The position numbers and the translations under genes were made by a program. Shown in pieces: positions 24,222-32,878 of a stretch of DNA of 64,000 nucleotides. The notes beneath the pieces are model-generated. The model saw only the letters and a program-made list of their open reading frames with translations, did not search any database and was not told the DNA's origin. This DNA comes from UBA6912 sp041611095 (GTDB taxonomy: Bacteria > Actinomycetota > Acidimicrobiia > Spongiisociales > UBA5794): assembly GCA_041611095.1 (NCBI GenBank), contig JBFINP010000008.1, forward strand, positions 1-64,000, given 5' to 3'. The stretch's first letter is position 1. Every line of letters begins with the position of its first letter.

Positions 24222-27200
24222 TCAGCTCGCCATCGGTATCTCGACGACGAACACCGTGAACTCGCCCTCGGGCCTGCAGTCCACGACGCCGCCGACCCGG
24301 CGGATGAACCGCTGCGCCTCGGCGAGGGTGTGAGCCCGGTCGGCATCGTTCTCGGCCTGCGGCCCTGTGTCGACGACCATCCACCGGTAGCGGTCCCGTG
24401 AGGCATGCCCGTACACGAGCACCTCCTCGCCCCCCCGGGCCGAGGCGTCGCGAAGGATCGCTTCCATCACCCGCGACAGGTTGTTGGCCGGATTCGCAAC
24501 GAAGGCTTTGCCGATCTCCGTCGTGAACGGCACCTTCGACTCGAGGGCGGCGATGACCGATGCGGTGAGGCTGGCGACATCGACGGAGCCTGGATCTGCC
24601 TCGTCCCGGTCCGCGTCCCCGTTGCCCTCCTCCACGTCGCCGGCGTCGGCTTCCTCGTCGGCGGCGAGAGCTGCGCTCGCTGCCGGGGCGGGCTCCGCCG
24701 TCACGTCGGCTCCCGTTGCGTCTTCGGGCGCGGGATCCCCAGGCGCAACCACCTGCGGGACGGCCTCGAGCACCTCGTCGCCCTGGACGGCGGGCAACGT
24801 GGGGTCGACGGGCTCGGTAGTGTCGGCGGCAGCAACGGTGACGGGTGCGGCGCCGATCGGCTCGGCGTCGGCAGACTCCGGCGCCTCGGCCGGCATCTCA
24901 TCGGCCACGTCCTCGGCCGACTCGTCCGTGGCCCAGGTGACGACGGTCTCGCCGGCCTCTGGCGAGACTCCCTCTTCGGCGCTCGGCTCGTCGCTGCTCG
25001 GCTCGTCGCTCCTCGGCTCGTCGCTCCTCGGCTCGTCCGCGTGGGGCTCGTCGGCGACCGCAGTGGCCGGCCCCACCAGAGTGGGAGCGGTCGGCGCCGA
25101 CGGCGTCTCCACGACGGGTTCGATCTCGAGGAGAGCCTCGACGTCGAGACCGCGGGCCGAGTCGATGCATCGGCGCGCCGCGGGTGTGGTCGCATAGACC
25201 CGCCGAGCCCGGCCATTCAGGTCGATGGGCCACAGACGCGCCGCCGCCACGGCAGTGACGGCGGGCAGAGCGATGAAGCGCCCGAGGACGGCCGTGAAGA
25301 CGCCGGTTGCGACCGCGGCGGCGCCGATCAGCTTCCCGGTCCTCCAGCCCTCGAAGAGGAAGGGGACGAACGGCAGCATGAGCAAGACCGTGGCCTGGAG
25401 GTGGGTGCGCCTCGTCGCGCCGAGGGCGATCACGGGCGACCGCAATCTGTCTTGGGTCGCATCGAACGTCTCCCGGACAGCACCCCACCCGAAGAGAAGG
25501 GAAACGGCGGCGATCCCGACGCTGACCACCCATGCGATCGGCGGACCGACGGCTGCGAGGTTCCCGGTCCCGGTGAAGCCCAGCAAAGAGCCGAGACCGC
25601 CGTCGGCGAAGCCGACTCGGGTGACGATCGCCACCGCTGCCGTCATCAGCACGATCACGATGGTCGCCCGTAGCGCGGCCCCAACCCCTCGAAGCAGCCA
25701 GGCGATGAGGCTGAACATCGCGACGACCGCCACCAGCGCAAACCACGGTGCGCGACCATCGACCGCCTCGACCGTTGCCGCCTCCCGTGCCGCGGCCCCA
25801 CCGACCGCCACCGGATAGGGGGATTCGACGTCACGGATCTCGTCGGTGACGGCGACGGCCGTCGGCCCGTTCGGATTGCCCTCGACGGGAACCATGAACC
25901 ATGTTGCCTGCTCGGCGCGGAAGCGGCGAGTAACGAGCGGCGGAACCTCGGTGGGCACGCCGTCGACGAACGAACCTTCGGTCGAGTCGACCCGCACGAC
26001 CCCCTGGATCTCTGAGAGGGCCGCGGCGTACTCCGTGGTCAACTCCTTCGCCCGGGAGATTGCGGGGATGTTCGGTCCGACGACGAACGGTGAGCCCGCC
26101 TCGTCCGCGACGAATTGCGACGCAAGATTCTGCGCCACCCTACGGCTCGGCGAATCCGGTGACATACCGAGAGCATTTGGCTCCCCGGTGGGGATGCCGA
26201 GGCCGGCGAACAGCAGCGGGCCGAGGACGGCGACGAGCAGCACCGAGGCGATGAGAGGGTGACGGCGCGCCGCCCGCGAGACGCGATCGAGCGGCCTCGC
26301 CACGAGGTCGTCTCGCTCGTCGCGTTCCGGCGAAATCACCTCGACGCCCACGATGGCCAGCATCACCCCGAGGCCGATCAATGTGCTCAGACCGGCAGTG
26401 AGACCGGCTAGGCCCAGGGCGTAGCCCGTCGAGCGGAGGAGGGCCGTGGGAAGGATCCACAGGCTCAGACCGGTGACGGCCGCCACCGTCGACACGATCG
26501 CCACCGTACGCCCGGCGGTCGACACGGTTGCGACCACGGCATTGCGACGGTCGACCCCGGCGACGCGCTCTGCGATGAACCGCGCCATGACGGCGAGCCC
26601 TCCCGCGGAGGCGAGGGACCATGCCGCAGCCATCCCGAGGATCACCGAGAGCACCGGCATCTCCCTGAACTCGGCGATGCCCCACAGGCCGAGGAGCGTC
26701 AGTGCGACGGCGAGACCGGCAGTGGCGGCGACGAGTGCCGTCGCCACCCAGTTCCGCAGGAACACGAAGATCAGAGCCAGGGAGACGAGCGCCGCCACGA
26801 TGAGCGGCACGACGGTCGACTGCTGGGCTTGCTGGATGTCGGCGTGGAGCACGGCCGGCCCGCCGATCGTCACCTCGATCGCATCGTCGACACTGCGCAC
26901 AACACCCTGAATCCCGGAGGCGCGCCGTGCGTAGTCACCAGAGGCGCCAAGCAAGCGAGCCGAGATGAGAGCACTCGAGCCGTCTTCGCTGCGCAGCCAA
27001 TCGGGTCTCCCCAGACCCCAATACGACTCGATGTCCGTGATGCCAGGCCGGCTCTCGAGGGTGGCGACGAGGTCCCGGGCCGCCTCGGCTACTTCGGGCG
27101 TGTCGATGTCGCCTTCGCGGGCTTTGACGACGAACGTGAGGTTGGGACGGCCGGCTTCGAAGTTTGCGGCGAGGGCCCGCTCCGCATCCCACGCATCGCC

Positions 27201-27314
27201 GGCCTCGTGGGACCACCCGCCGCCAGATCCACGGAGAATCAGGTCGCGCCCGACGTAGGCGCCGCCGAGGACGACGCCGACCAGCACGACGAACGCAACG
27301 AGACGGATCCTCAC
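24222..27314 (-). CDS. MMPL/RND-family transporter with C-terminal GHKL-like domain
   Basis: A 1030-residue protein. Residues 1-690 show the MMPL/RND plan: TM1, an extracytoplasmic domain (about 30-165), a TM bundle (about 170-320), TM at about 350, a second extracytoplasmic domain (about 375-520) and a second TM bundle (about 525-680). Residues about 740-900 form an acidic, Ala/Pro/Glu-rich linker with short DEP-type repeats. The last ~115 residues (NNLSRVMEAILRDASARG, YRWMVVDTGP, AQRFIRRVGGVVDCRPEGEF, TVFVVEIP) resemble a histidine-kinase HATPase_c domain with an N box and a G1-like box. AGGAG precedes the GTG start. MMPL proteins export lipids or hydrophobic compounds; the appended domain is unusual. 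Confidence 0.8.
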   Translation of the reverse strand: MRIRLVAFVVLVGVVLGGAYVGRDLILRGSGGGWSHEAGDAWDAERALAANFEAGRPNLTFVVKAREGDIDTPEVAEAARDLVATLESRPGITDIESYWGLGRPDWLRSEDGSSALISARLLGASGDYARRASGIQGVVRSVDDAIEVTIGGPAVLHADIQQAQQSTVVPLIVAALVSLALIFVFLRNWVATALVAATAGLAVALTLLGLWGIAEFREMPVLSVILGMAAAWSLASAGGLAVMARFIAERVAGVDRRNAVVATVSTAGRTVAIVSTVAAVTGLSLWILPTALLRSTGYALGLAGLTAGLSTLIGLGVMLAIVGVEVISPERDERDDLVARPLDRVSRAARRHPLIASVLLVAVLGPLLFAGLGIPTGEPNALGMSPDSPSRRVAQNLASQFVADEAGSPFVVGPNIPAISRAKELTTEYAAALSEIQGVVRVDSTEGSFVDGVPTEVPPLVTRRFRAEQATWFMVPVEGNPNGPTAVAVTDEIRDVESPYPVAVGGAAAREAATVEAVDGRAPWFALVAVVAMFSLIAWLLRGVGAALRATIVIVLMTAAVAIVTRVGFADGGLGSLLGFTGTGNLAAVGPPIAWVVSVGIAAVSLLFGWGAVRETFDATQDRLRSPVIALGATRRTHLQATVLLMLPFVPFLFEGWRTGKLIGAAAVATGVFTAVLGRFIALPAVTAVAAARLWPIDLNGRARRVYATTPAARRCIDSARGLDVEALLEIEPVVETPSAPTAPTLVGPATAVADEPHADEPRSDEPRSDEPSSDEPSAEEGVSPEAGETVVTWATDESAEDVADEMPAEAPESADAEPIGAAPVTVAAADTTEPVDPTLPAVQGDEVLEAVPQVVAPGDPAPEDATGADVTAEPAPAASAALAADEEADAGDVEEGNGDADRDEADPGSVDVASLTASVIAALESKVPFTTEIGKAFVANPANNLSRVMEAILRDASARGGEEVLVYGHASRDRYRWMVVDTGPQAENDADRAHTLAEAQRFIRRVGGVVDCRPEGEFTVFVVEIPMAS
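24981..25037 (-). repeat. 15-nt tandem repeat in the MMPL linker
   Basis: About 3.8 copies of a 15-nt unit (plus strand GCTCCTCGGCTCGTC, with single-base variants). It encodes the repeated Asp-Glu-Pro-x-Ser units of the acidic linker of the MMPL protein. In-frame copy changes would lengthen or shorten the linker without breaking the gene. Confidence 0.75.
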
Positions 27315-27422
27315 GTGACTCCTGTTCCCCCCTCGATCCTGCCAGGTCCGATGGCCACGACCACCAGAGGGGGCAATTCTATGCCCTGCACGGTGCCGCC
27401 ACGTGGGTCGAGCGACCCATTC

Positions 27423-27923
27423 TCAGCTGCGGTACCGGTCATGGTGAACCAGACCTTCCAGGTTTCTGCGCCCGCCGGCAACCGCCTGCCGCTGTTCCGC
27501 AGCCGGTATGCCGAGCGTCACCGCGTACCGGCATCTCGCCCCCGCGGGGAGCCCGAGAACCGTTGCGGCGTCCGCTTCGCGATGCAACGTGACGGGGCAC
27601 GAGCCGACGCCAAGCGCCGCGGCGGCGAGCATGATGTTCTGCGCGACCCGGCCCATGTCGAACTCGTAGCCGCCCGGTTCCTGCACCAACGCAATGGTCA
27701 CCGGGGCGTTGCGAATCGGCGTCGTGAAGTCACCACACCCGGCGAGCCGCTCCTGCTGGGCAGGATCGGTTATCACGACGAACGACCAGAGCTGACGGTT
27801 CTTGGACGAGCCGGTCCATCGGGCCGCCTCGAGGATTCTGATGATCGTCTCTCCGGCCAGAACATCGGATTCGTACGATCGAATGGCCCGAAGACGCAGG
27901 ATGGCGGTATAGCAGTCGGTCAT
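27423..27923 (-). CDS. Nitroreductase-family protein
   Basis: A 166-residue FMN-dependent nitroreductase-type protein: AILRLRAIRSYESDVLAGE at the N-terminus, AARWTGSSKNRQLWSFVVI (the S-x-x-N-x-Q-x-W flavin loop), GRVAQNIMLAAAALGVGSC and VTLGIP. ATG at 27923 begins directly before the family N-terminus; a longer frame would add a basic tail. It is near the lower size limit of the family. Divergent from the DUF4389 gene at 27998. Substrate unknown. Confidence 0.85.
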   Translation of the reverse strand: MTDCYTAILRLRAIRSYESDVLAGETIIRILEAARWTGSSKNRQLWSFVVITDPAQQERLAGCGDFTTPIRNAPVTIALVQEPGGYEFDMGRVAQNIMLAAAALGVGSCPVTLHREADAATVLGLPAGARCRYAVTLGIPAAEQRQAVAGGRRNLEGLVHHDRYRS

Positions 27924-27997
27924 GACTCCGCAGGGTACCGGTGATCGCAGCGAGCGCCGCATAGACTCGTCGGATCACGATCGGGGAGGATGTCGAA

Positions 27998-28600
27998 ATG
28001 TATCCGGCCAACTTCGAGGCCGACTACGGCGATGGGCAGCGGAGTCGCGGGCTGGCGCTCCTCGGCCTGCTCTTCTTCATCAAATCGTTCCTCCTCATCC
28101 CCCACTTCATCATCCTCAGCGTCCTGGGACAAGCCGCGGTGCTCATCAGCTGGATCGGATACTGGATCATCGCCTTCACGGGTGAGCTGCCCGAGTTCTT
28201 CCACACGTTCCCGCTGCGCATCCTGCAGTGGCAGGCACGGGCGAGTGCGTGGTTCTTGACACTCCGCGACGAGTACCCGCCGTTCGCCTGGGAAGCGCCG
28301 GAGTATCCCGCTCGGTTCGAGGTGACCGATGGGCCCGGGCCGCGCAGCCGGCTCTTTGCGGTCCTCGGAATCATCTTCGTGAAGGCGGTCGCCCTCATCC
28401 CCCACCTCATCGTGCTCCTCTTCGTGCAGCTGGCTGCGTTGATCGCCGTGTGGGTCGGCTACGTGATGGTGGTGTTCACCGGGCGGCTGTCCGAGGGCAT
28501 CTTCGAGTTCACGGCGGGCGCGGTGCGGTGGAGCATGCGGATCTCCGCCTGGCTCTACTCGCTGACCGACGAGTACCCGCCGTTCCGACTCGCCGTATGA
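27998..28600 (+). CDS. DUF4389 membrane protein
   Basis: A 200-residue protein of two DUF4389 repeats. Each has a hydrophobic pair (FIKSFLLIPHFIILSVLG; FVKAVALIPHLIVLLFVQ) followed by FTGELPEFFHTF or FTGRLSEGIFEF, a tryptophan-containing helix and the closing D-E-YPPF box. It lacks the extracytoplasmic N-terminal domain of the paralogue at 7086-8519. A strong hairpin follows its stop. Confidence 0.88.
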   Translation: MYPANFEADYGDGQRSRGLALLGLLFFIKSFLLIPHFIILSVLGQAAVLISWIGYWIIAFTGELPEFFHTFPLRILQWQARASAWFLTLRDEYPPFAWEAPEYPARFEVTDGPGPRSRLFAVLGIIFVKAVALIPHLIVLLFVQLAALIAVWVGYVMVVFTGRLSEGIFEFTAGAVRWSMRISAWLYSLTDEYPPFRLAV

Positions 28601-28606
28601 CGCAAA

Positions 28607-28640
28607 CGTCGGGCCCGGGAGCGTGCTCCCGGGCCCGACG
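28607..28640. terminator. 16-bp perfect hairpin between convergent genes
   Basis: CGTCGGGCCCGGGAGC (28607-28622), GT, then its exact reverse complement (28625-28640). It sits between the convergent DUF4389 gene (stop at 28600) and ABC permease gene (stop at 28649). Only short A/T runs flank it (AAA on each side), so it is a strong, probably bidirectional terminator. Confidence 0.75.
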
Positions 28641-28648
28641 AAATGTCG

Positions 28649-31210
28649 CTACTCGTACGAGATCGCCTCGAGGATGTCGAGCCGCGCCGCCTTGCGAGCG
28701 GGGGCAACGGAGGCGACAACCCCCACGATGGCACCGAAGATCACGAGTCCGACGATGGACGCGATTGGAACCGCCAGGACGTCGATCCCTTGCGCCCCCA
28801 GCGCTGCGGTCACGACCACGCCGAAGAATGTGCCCACGGCGATGCCGAGCACAGCACCGATCACAGCGACGATGATCGACTCCCACAACACCATGCGCCG
28901 GACCTGCCACCGGCTCATACCGACGGCACGAAGCAGACCGACCTCGCGGGTGCGTTCGAACACCGACAGCCACAGCGTGTTGGTGATCCCGAACAGGGCG
29001 ATGATGACCGCCAGGAACAGCAGCCCATTGAACATCAGGAGCATCTGGTTCACCTGGGCCTCTTGAGCCTGGCGGTACTCCGCCTGGTCGCGCACGGTGG
29101 CGTTCGGGTAATCGGCCGAGACCGTCTCGACTGCAGCCCGCGCCGCGGCCGGCTCCACTCCTTCAGTCGTGGTGATGGCCACCACCATGTCGACGTCGGT
29201 GCCGTAACCCGAGAAGTTCTGCTCGTAGAAACCGAGACCCACGACGTAGCCGGTGTCGACGACGTTGCGCTCAGTGAAGATGCCGGCGATCGGCACGTCC
29301 TGAACGCCCGTCGAGACGAAACCCATCGGGATCGTGTCACCGACGACCCATCCGTTGTCCTTGGCCGCGTCCTCGTGGACGAGCACACCGCCTTCGTCGA
29401 GACCGGCGAGCGTGCCCTCCGTCACACCGAGCGAGACGGTCTCCTCGATCGTGGCTGGGTCCACGGCCATGAGGAAGTCCTCGGTGCCGGCGTTCTCCCA
29501 GAAGCCCATCCGCAGCCGGGAGACCGCATCGACCTCGGGGAGGGAGTCCAGCTCGTTGGCCAGCTCGGGGCTGATACCTCCGGCGAAGCCTTCGACGCTC
29601 AGCACGTAGTCGGCACGCAACCCCTCCTCGATGGCGGACCCGGCCGAAGCCTTGATCGATTCGCCGAAGATGAAGAAGAACGTCACGAGTGCAAGACCGA
29701 TCATCAGCGCCGACGCCGTCGTCGCCGTTCGCCGCGGCTTGCGGATCGAGTTCTCCGTCGCCATGGTGCCCGTGAGCCGATCGAGCTTCGGCAGCGGCCA
29801 GCCGACGATGCGTGTCAGCGGCTTCACCAGCTTGGAGCTCAGCACGCTGACCGCGAGGAACACGCCTAGTGCCCCGAGACCGACGGCCGTCAATTCGTTG
29901 ATGGGACCCAGATCGATGACGTCGCCGAACAGACCGGCGACGATCAGCCCGACCCCGACGGCGAGCATCGCCGAACCGACGATCGCCCGCGATCGTTCGG
30001 ACATGCGGAGCTGGACGTCCGTGTCCTGGAGCGCCGCAACCGGAGGGATGCGCGCGGCCCGGAGAGCGGGCAGGAGGGCGGCGGTGACAGTGACGATCAA
30101 GCCGACCAGCATGCCGACGATGACCGTGCGGGCAGCCAGTGGCGCCGTCGTCGCCGGAATGTCCCACCCGACCGCCGACATCATCGATGTGAGCGCAGAG
30201 GCGACAACGAAGCCGAACAGGATGCCGAGGCCGGACGCCACCAGAGCCACGACCACGGCTTCGACGACGACGAGACCCACGACCTGTCCGCCGGTGGCAC
30301 CGACGGCACGGAACAGCGCCAGCTCGCGTTGCCGCTGCCGCACGATGATGCGGAACGTGTTCTGGATGATGAACGACGCCACGAACACGGCGACCACGGC
30401 GAACACGAGGAGGCCGATGCGGATGAAGCCCAGGCCCTCCTGGAGGGCCTCGGTTTGCGCCTCGGCTTCGTCGGCGGCCAGCACCGCCTCGATGCCGCTC
30501 GGCACTGCGGCGGCGATGGCGGCCTGAGCGGCTTCGGGTGTCGTGTCCTCCTCCGCCACGACCGTGATCGAGCTGTACTGGCCGGGAAGCCCGAGCAGCT
30601 CCTGGGCGGTGGCGAGATCGAAGCCGGCGAACGTGGCTCCTGCGAGGTTGTCTGCCTCACCGAAGCCGACGATTCCGACCAGCTCGTACTCGGCCACGCC
30701 GGACTGCGTTTGGATGGTCACGGTGTCGCCGACGGCGAAGAGATTGTCGTCTGCCGTGCGAGCGTCGATCGTCACCTCGCCCGGACCCTCCGGGCGTCGT
30801 CCGTCACGGAGATGGACGTTCCCGATGAGCCGCTCGTCCTCGATCCACGATCCGCCGATCGTCGGCGGCCCGAAGGGAACGATGGCGTTGCCGCTCTTGT
30901 CGTAGATGACCGCCAGGCCGCCAACCTGGCCTTCGGCAGCGGCGACACCAGGCACCGCACGCACCACGTCGAGCACGTCCTCGGCCAGCGGCGGCGGCCC
31001 GGAGAAGCCCACGTCCACCTCGGTTGCGGTCTGGACGATGACATCCTGACCTGCGTAGGAGTCCTCGAACAGATCGCTGAAGGTGTTGTCGATCGTGTCG
31101 GTGAAGATGAGTGTGCCTGCGATGAACCCGACGCCGAACATCACGCTCAATGCGGTCAGGATCAATCGCAGTTTGTGGGAGAAGAACGACTTCAGTGCGA
31201 GGCGCGTCAT
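28649..31210 (-). CDS. MacB/FtsX-type ABC transporter permease
   Basis: An 853-residue permease: TM1 near residues 15-35, a large extracytoplasmic MacB-like domain (about 40-250), an FtsX core of three TMs (about 265-390), a second TM/periplasmic unit (about 410-720) and a C-terminal FtsX core (about 730-845) with ERTREVGLLRAVGMSRWQVR. The first core has RQRQRELALFRAVGATGGQV. The ATG overlaps the stop of its ATPase by 4 bp. Such systems export lipoproteins, peptides or drugs, or act as mechanotransmitters. A close paralogue is at 54949-57492. Confidence 0.9.
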   Translation of the reverse strand: MTRLALKSFFSHKLRLILTALSVMFGVGFIAGTLIFTDTIDNTFSDLFEDSYAGQDVIVQTATEVDVGFSGPPPLAEDVLDVVRAVPGVAAAEGQVGGLAVIYDKSGNAIVPFGPPTIGGSWIEDERLIGNVHLRDGRRPEGPGEVTIDARTADDNLFAVGDTVTIQTQSGVAEYELVGIVGFGEADNLAGATFAGFDLATAQELLGLPGQYSSITVVAEEDTTPEAAQAAIAAAVPSGIEAVLAADEAEAQTEALQEGLGFIRIGLLVFAVVAVFVASFIIQNTFRIIVRQRQRELALFRAVGATGGQVVGLVVVEAVVVALVASGLGILFGFVVASALTSMMSAVGWDIPATTAPLAARTVIVGMLVGLIVTVTAALLPALRAARIPPVAALQDTDVQLRMSERSRAIVGSAMLAVGVGLIVAGLFGDVIDLGPINELTAVGLGALGVFLAVSVLSSKLVKPLTRIVGWPLPKLDRLTGTMATENSIRKPRRTATTASALMIGLALVTFFFIFGESIKASAGSAIEEGLRADYVLSVEGFAGGISPELANELDSLPEVDAVSRLRMGFWENAGTEDFLMAVDPATIEETVSLGVTEGTLAGLDEGGVLVHEDAAKDNGWVVGDTIPMGFVSTGVQDVPIAGIFTERNVVDTGYVVGLGFYEQNFSGYGTDVDMVVAITTTEGVEPAAARAAVETVSADYPNATVRDQAEYRQAQEAQVNQMLLMFNGLLFLAVIIALFGITNTLWLSVFERTREVGLLRAVGMSRWQVRRMVLWESIIVAVIGAVLGIAVGTFFGVVVTAALGAQGIDVLAVPIASIVGLVIFGAIVGVVASVAPARKAARLDILEAISYE

Positions 31211-31968
31211 GACGTCACACTCCCGAACTGCTTCATGCGATCGATGACTCGTTCCACGGTCGGCTCGAGCAACTCGTCGACGATCCGCCCGTCTTCGAGG
31301 AAGATGATGCGGTCGGCGTACGAGGCCGCCACCGGGTCGTGGGTGACCATGACGATCGTCTGACCGAATTCCTTGACGGCCTGGCGCATGAAGTCGAGCA
31401 GCTCGGCGGCCGACTGCGAGTCGAGGTTGCCGCTCGGCTCGTCGGCGAAGACGATGGTGGGTCGGGTCACGAGCGCACGTGCCGCGGCGACGCGCTGCTG
31501 CTGGCCGCCGGACAGCTCCGAGGGCCGGTGGGTGAGCCGGTCGCTGAGGCCCAGGATCCCGACGACGTGATCGAACCAGGTGGGTTCGGGCTTGTCCCCC
31601 GCGATCAGCAGAGGGAGCAACACGTTCTCTCTCGCCGACAGTGTCGGGACGAGGTTGAACGCCTGGAACACGAACCCGACGTTCTCGCGACGCAACAGCG
31701 TCAGGGCTTTCTCATTGAGGGACCCCAGCTCGGTGTCCCCGATGTAGACCTTGCCCTCGGTGACGGCGTCGAGACCGGCCAGGCAGTGGAGCAGCGTGGA
31801 TTTGCCGGACCCCGACGGGCCCATGATCGCGGTGAACCGTCCCGCCTCGAACGCTGCGGTGATCCCGTCCAGCGCACGCACGCTGGTGGGCCCCGAGCCA
31901 TAGATCTTGACGCCTCCCTCCATTCGTGCTGCGGCGGTCACTGTCTTGGGAGTTGTGGTCGTGGTCAT
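31207..31968 (-). CDS. MacB/LolD-type ABC transporter ATP-binding protein
   Basis: A 253-residue ATPase with Walker A GPSGSGKST, Q-loop VFQAFNLVPTLSARENVLLP, signature LSGGQQQRVAAARAL, Walker B TIVFADEPSGNLD and H-loop VMVTHDP. It partners the permease gene it overlaps. It is near-identical in motif layout to the ATPase at 54198-54947 (both begin with ARMxGGVKIYG). It probably shares a transcript with the DUF2807 and DUF3179 lipoprotein genes on the same strand; direct evidence is only the spacing (28 bp to the DUF2807 gene). Confidence 0.93.
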   Translation of the reverse strand: MTTTTTPKTVTAAARMEGGVKIYGSGPTSVRALDGITAAFEAGRFTAIMGPSGSGKSTLLHCLAGLDAVTEGKVYIGDTELGSLNEKALTLLRRENVGFVFQAFNLVPTLSARENVLLPLLIAGDKPEPTWFDHVVGILGLSDRLTHRPSELSGGQQQRVAAARALVTRPTIVFADEPSGNLDSQSAAELLDFMRQAVKEFGQTIVMVTHDPVAASYADRIIFLEDGRIVDELLEPTVERVIDRMKQFGSVTS

Positions 31969-31996
31969 GGGTCCTCCTTCGAATCCGCTTTCGACG

Positions 31997-32737
31997 TCAG
32001 CCCCGATGGGTGACCGTGCCGATGCCCGACACTGACTCGGTGACGCGAGGCGAGCCGAAATAGTCGATGCTCCCCACGCCGCTGACGGTGGCGGTCAGCT
32101 CCTCGGTGACCCAGACGGTCGCCGAACCCACGCCCGACGTGGTCACGGTCGCACGGGTGCTCTCCAGCTCTCGACCCTGGTAGTCGCCGGCTCCGGGCAG
32201 GGTGACGACCTGGGAAGCCACCTCGCCGGCCACCTTGACGCTGCCGACGCCTGTGATCGTGACCTCGAGGTCGTTGGCGACGAGCGAGTCAACGTGAACG
32301 TCCCCGGCGCCGGCCAGCACGATCGAGAAGGCGTCCGTCTCACATTCGGGGAGCCGGAAGCTGCCTGCTCCGGTGAGCTCGACGCCGTTGACCGCCGGAG
32401 CAGCGACCCGGTACACCACCGAGTCGCTCGGCTCGATGTCGATCCCGGACTGCGTTGCGATCTCCAGGACACCATCTTCTACGAAGGTCTCGATGTAGGA
32501 GAGGAGGTTGTCATCGGTCTCGACGGTGAGCGAGGCATCCCCTCCTTCCGTCACGAGGACAGTCCCCTCGCCGGCGAGCCGGATGCGATCGAAGCCCGTG
32601 ACATCCCGAGCCTCGGTCACGATGGTTCCGCTGCCGTTGACATCGTCGGCGGGATCACCGATCACGATCCCGTCGTCGCAGGCCGAAACGCCACCGGCCA
32701 CCAGCAGGAACCACGCCAGAAGCAAAGAGCGACGCAT
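31997..32737 (-). CDS. GIN-domain (DUF2807) lipoprotein
   Basis: A 246-residue predicted lipoprotein (hydrophobic N-terminus ending VSAC) with repeating beta-strand units such as VELTGAGSFRL, IVLAGAGDVHV, ITGVGSVKV, TSGVGSATV and VSGVGSIDYFG. The repeated (T/S)G(A/V)G units are typical of the right-handed beta-helix GIN/DUF2807 domain. ATG at 32737 follows GAGGTG by 7 bp; a GTG 9 bp earlier is possible. It is upstream of the ABC pair on the same strand, suggesting linked function at the cell surface. Confidence 0.87.
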   Translation of the reverse strand: MRRSLLLAWFLLVAGGVSACDDGIVIGDPADDVNGSGTIVTEARDVTGFDRIRLAGEGTVLVTEGGDASLTVETDDNLLSYIETFVEDGVLEIATQSGIDIEPSDSVVYRVAAPAVNGVELTGAGSFRLPECETDAFSIVLAGAGDVHVDSLVANDLEVTITGVGSVKVAGEVASQVVTLPGAGDYQGRELESTRATVTTSGVGSATVWVTEELTATVSGVGSIDYFGSPRVTESVSGIGTVTHRG

Positions 32738-32799
32738 TGTTCTCACCTCTTCGGGTTGGCGTCACTCCACCCAGCCTGCACGCCGCACTCTCGGCCCAC

Positions 32800-32817
32800 C
32801 AGGGCCCCATGGCCCTG
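32800..32817. terminator. Small hairpin downstream of DUF3179 gene
   Basis: CAGGGCC-CCAT-GGCCCTG, a perfect 7-bp hairpin 62 bp past the DUF3179 stop (minus strand), between that gene and the DUF2807 gene. There is no T-tract; weak terminator or RNA-structure candidate. Confidence 0.3.
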
Positions 32818-32878
32818 TGTGCACGGAGGTCCGGTGTCCTGGACTCGGCTCACATGCTTCGGGAGGGGAACCTCCGGC

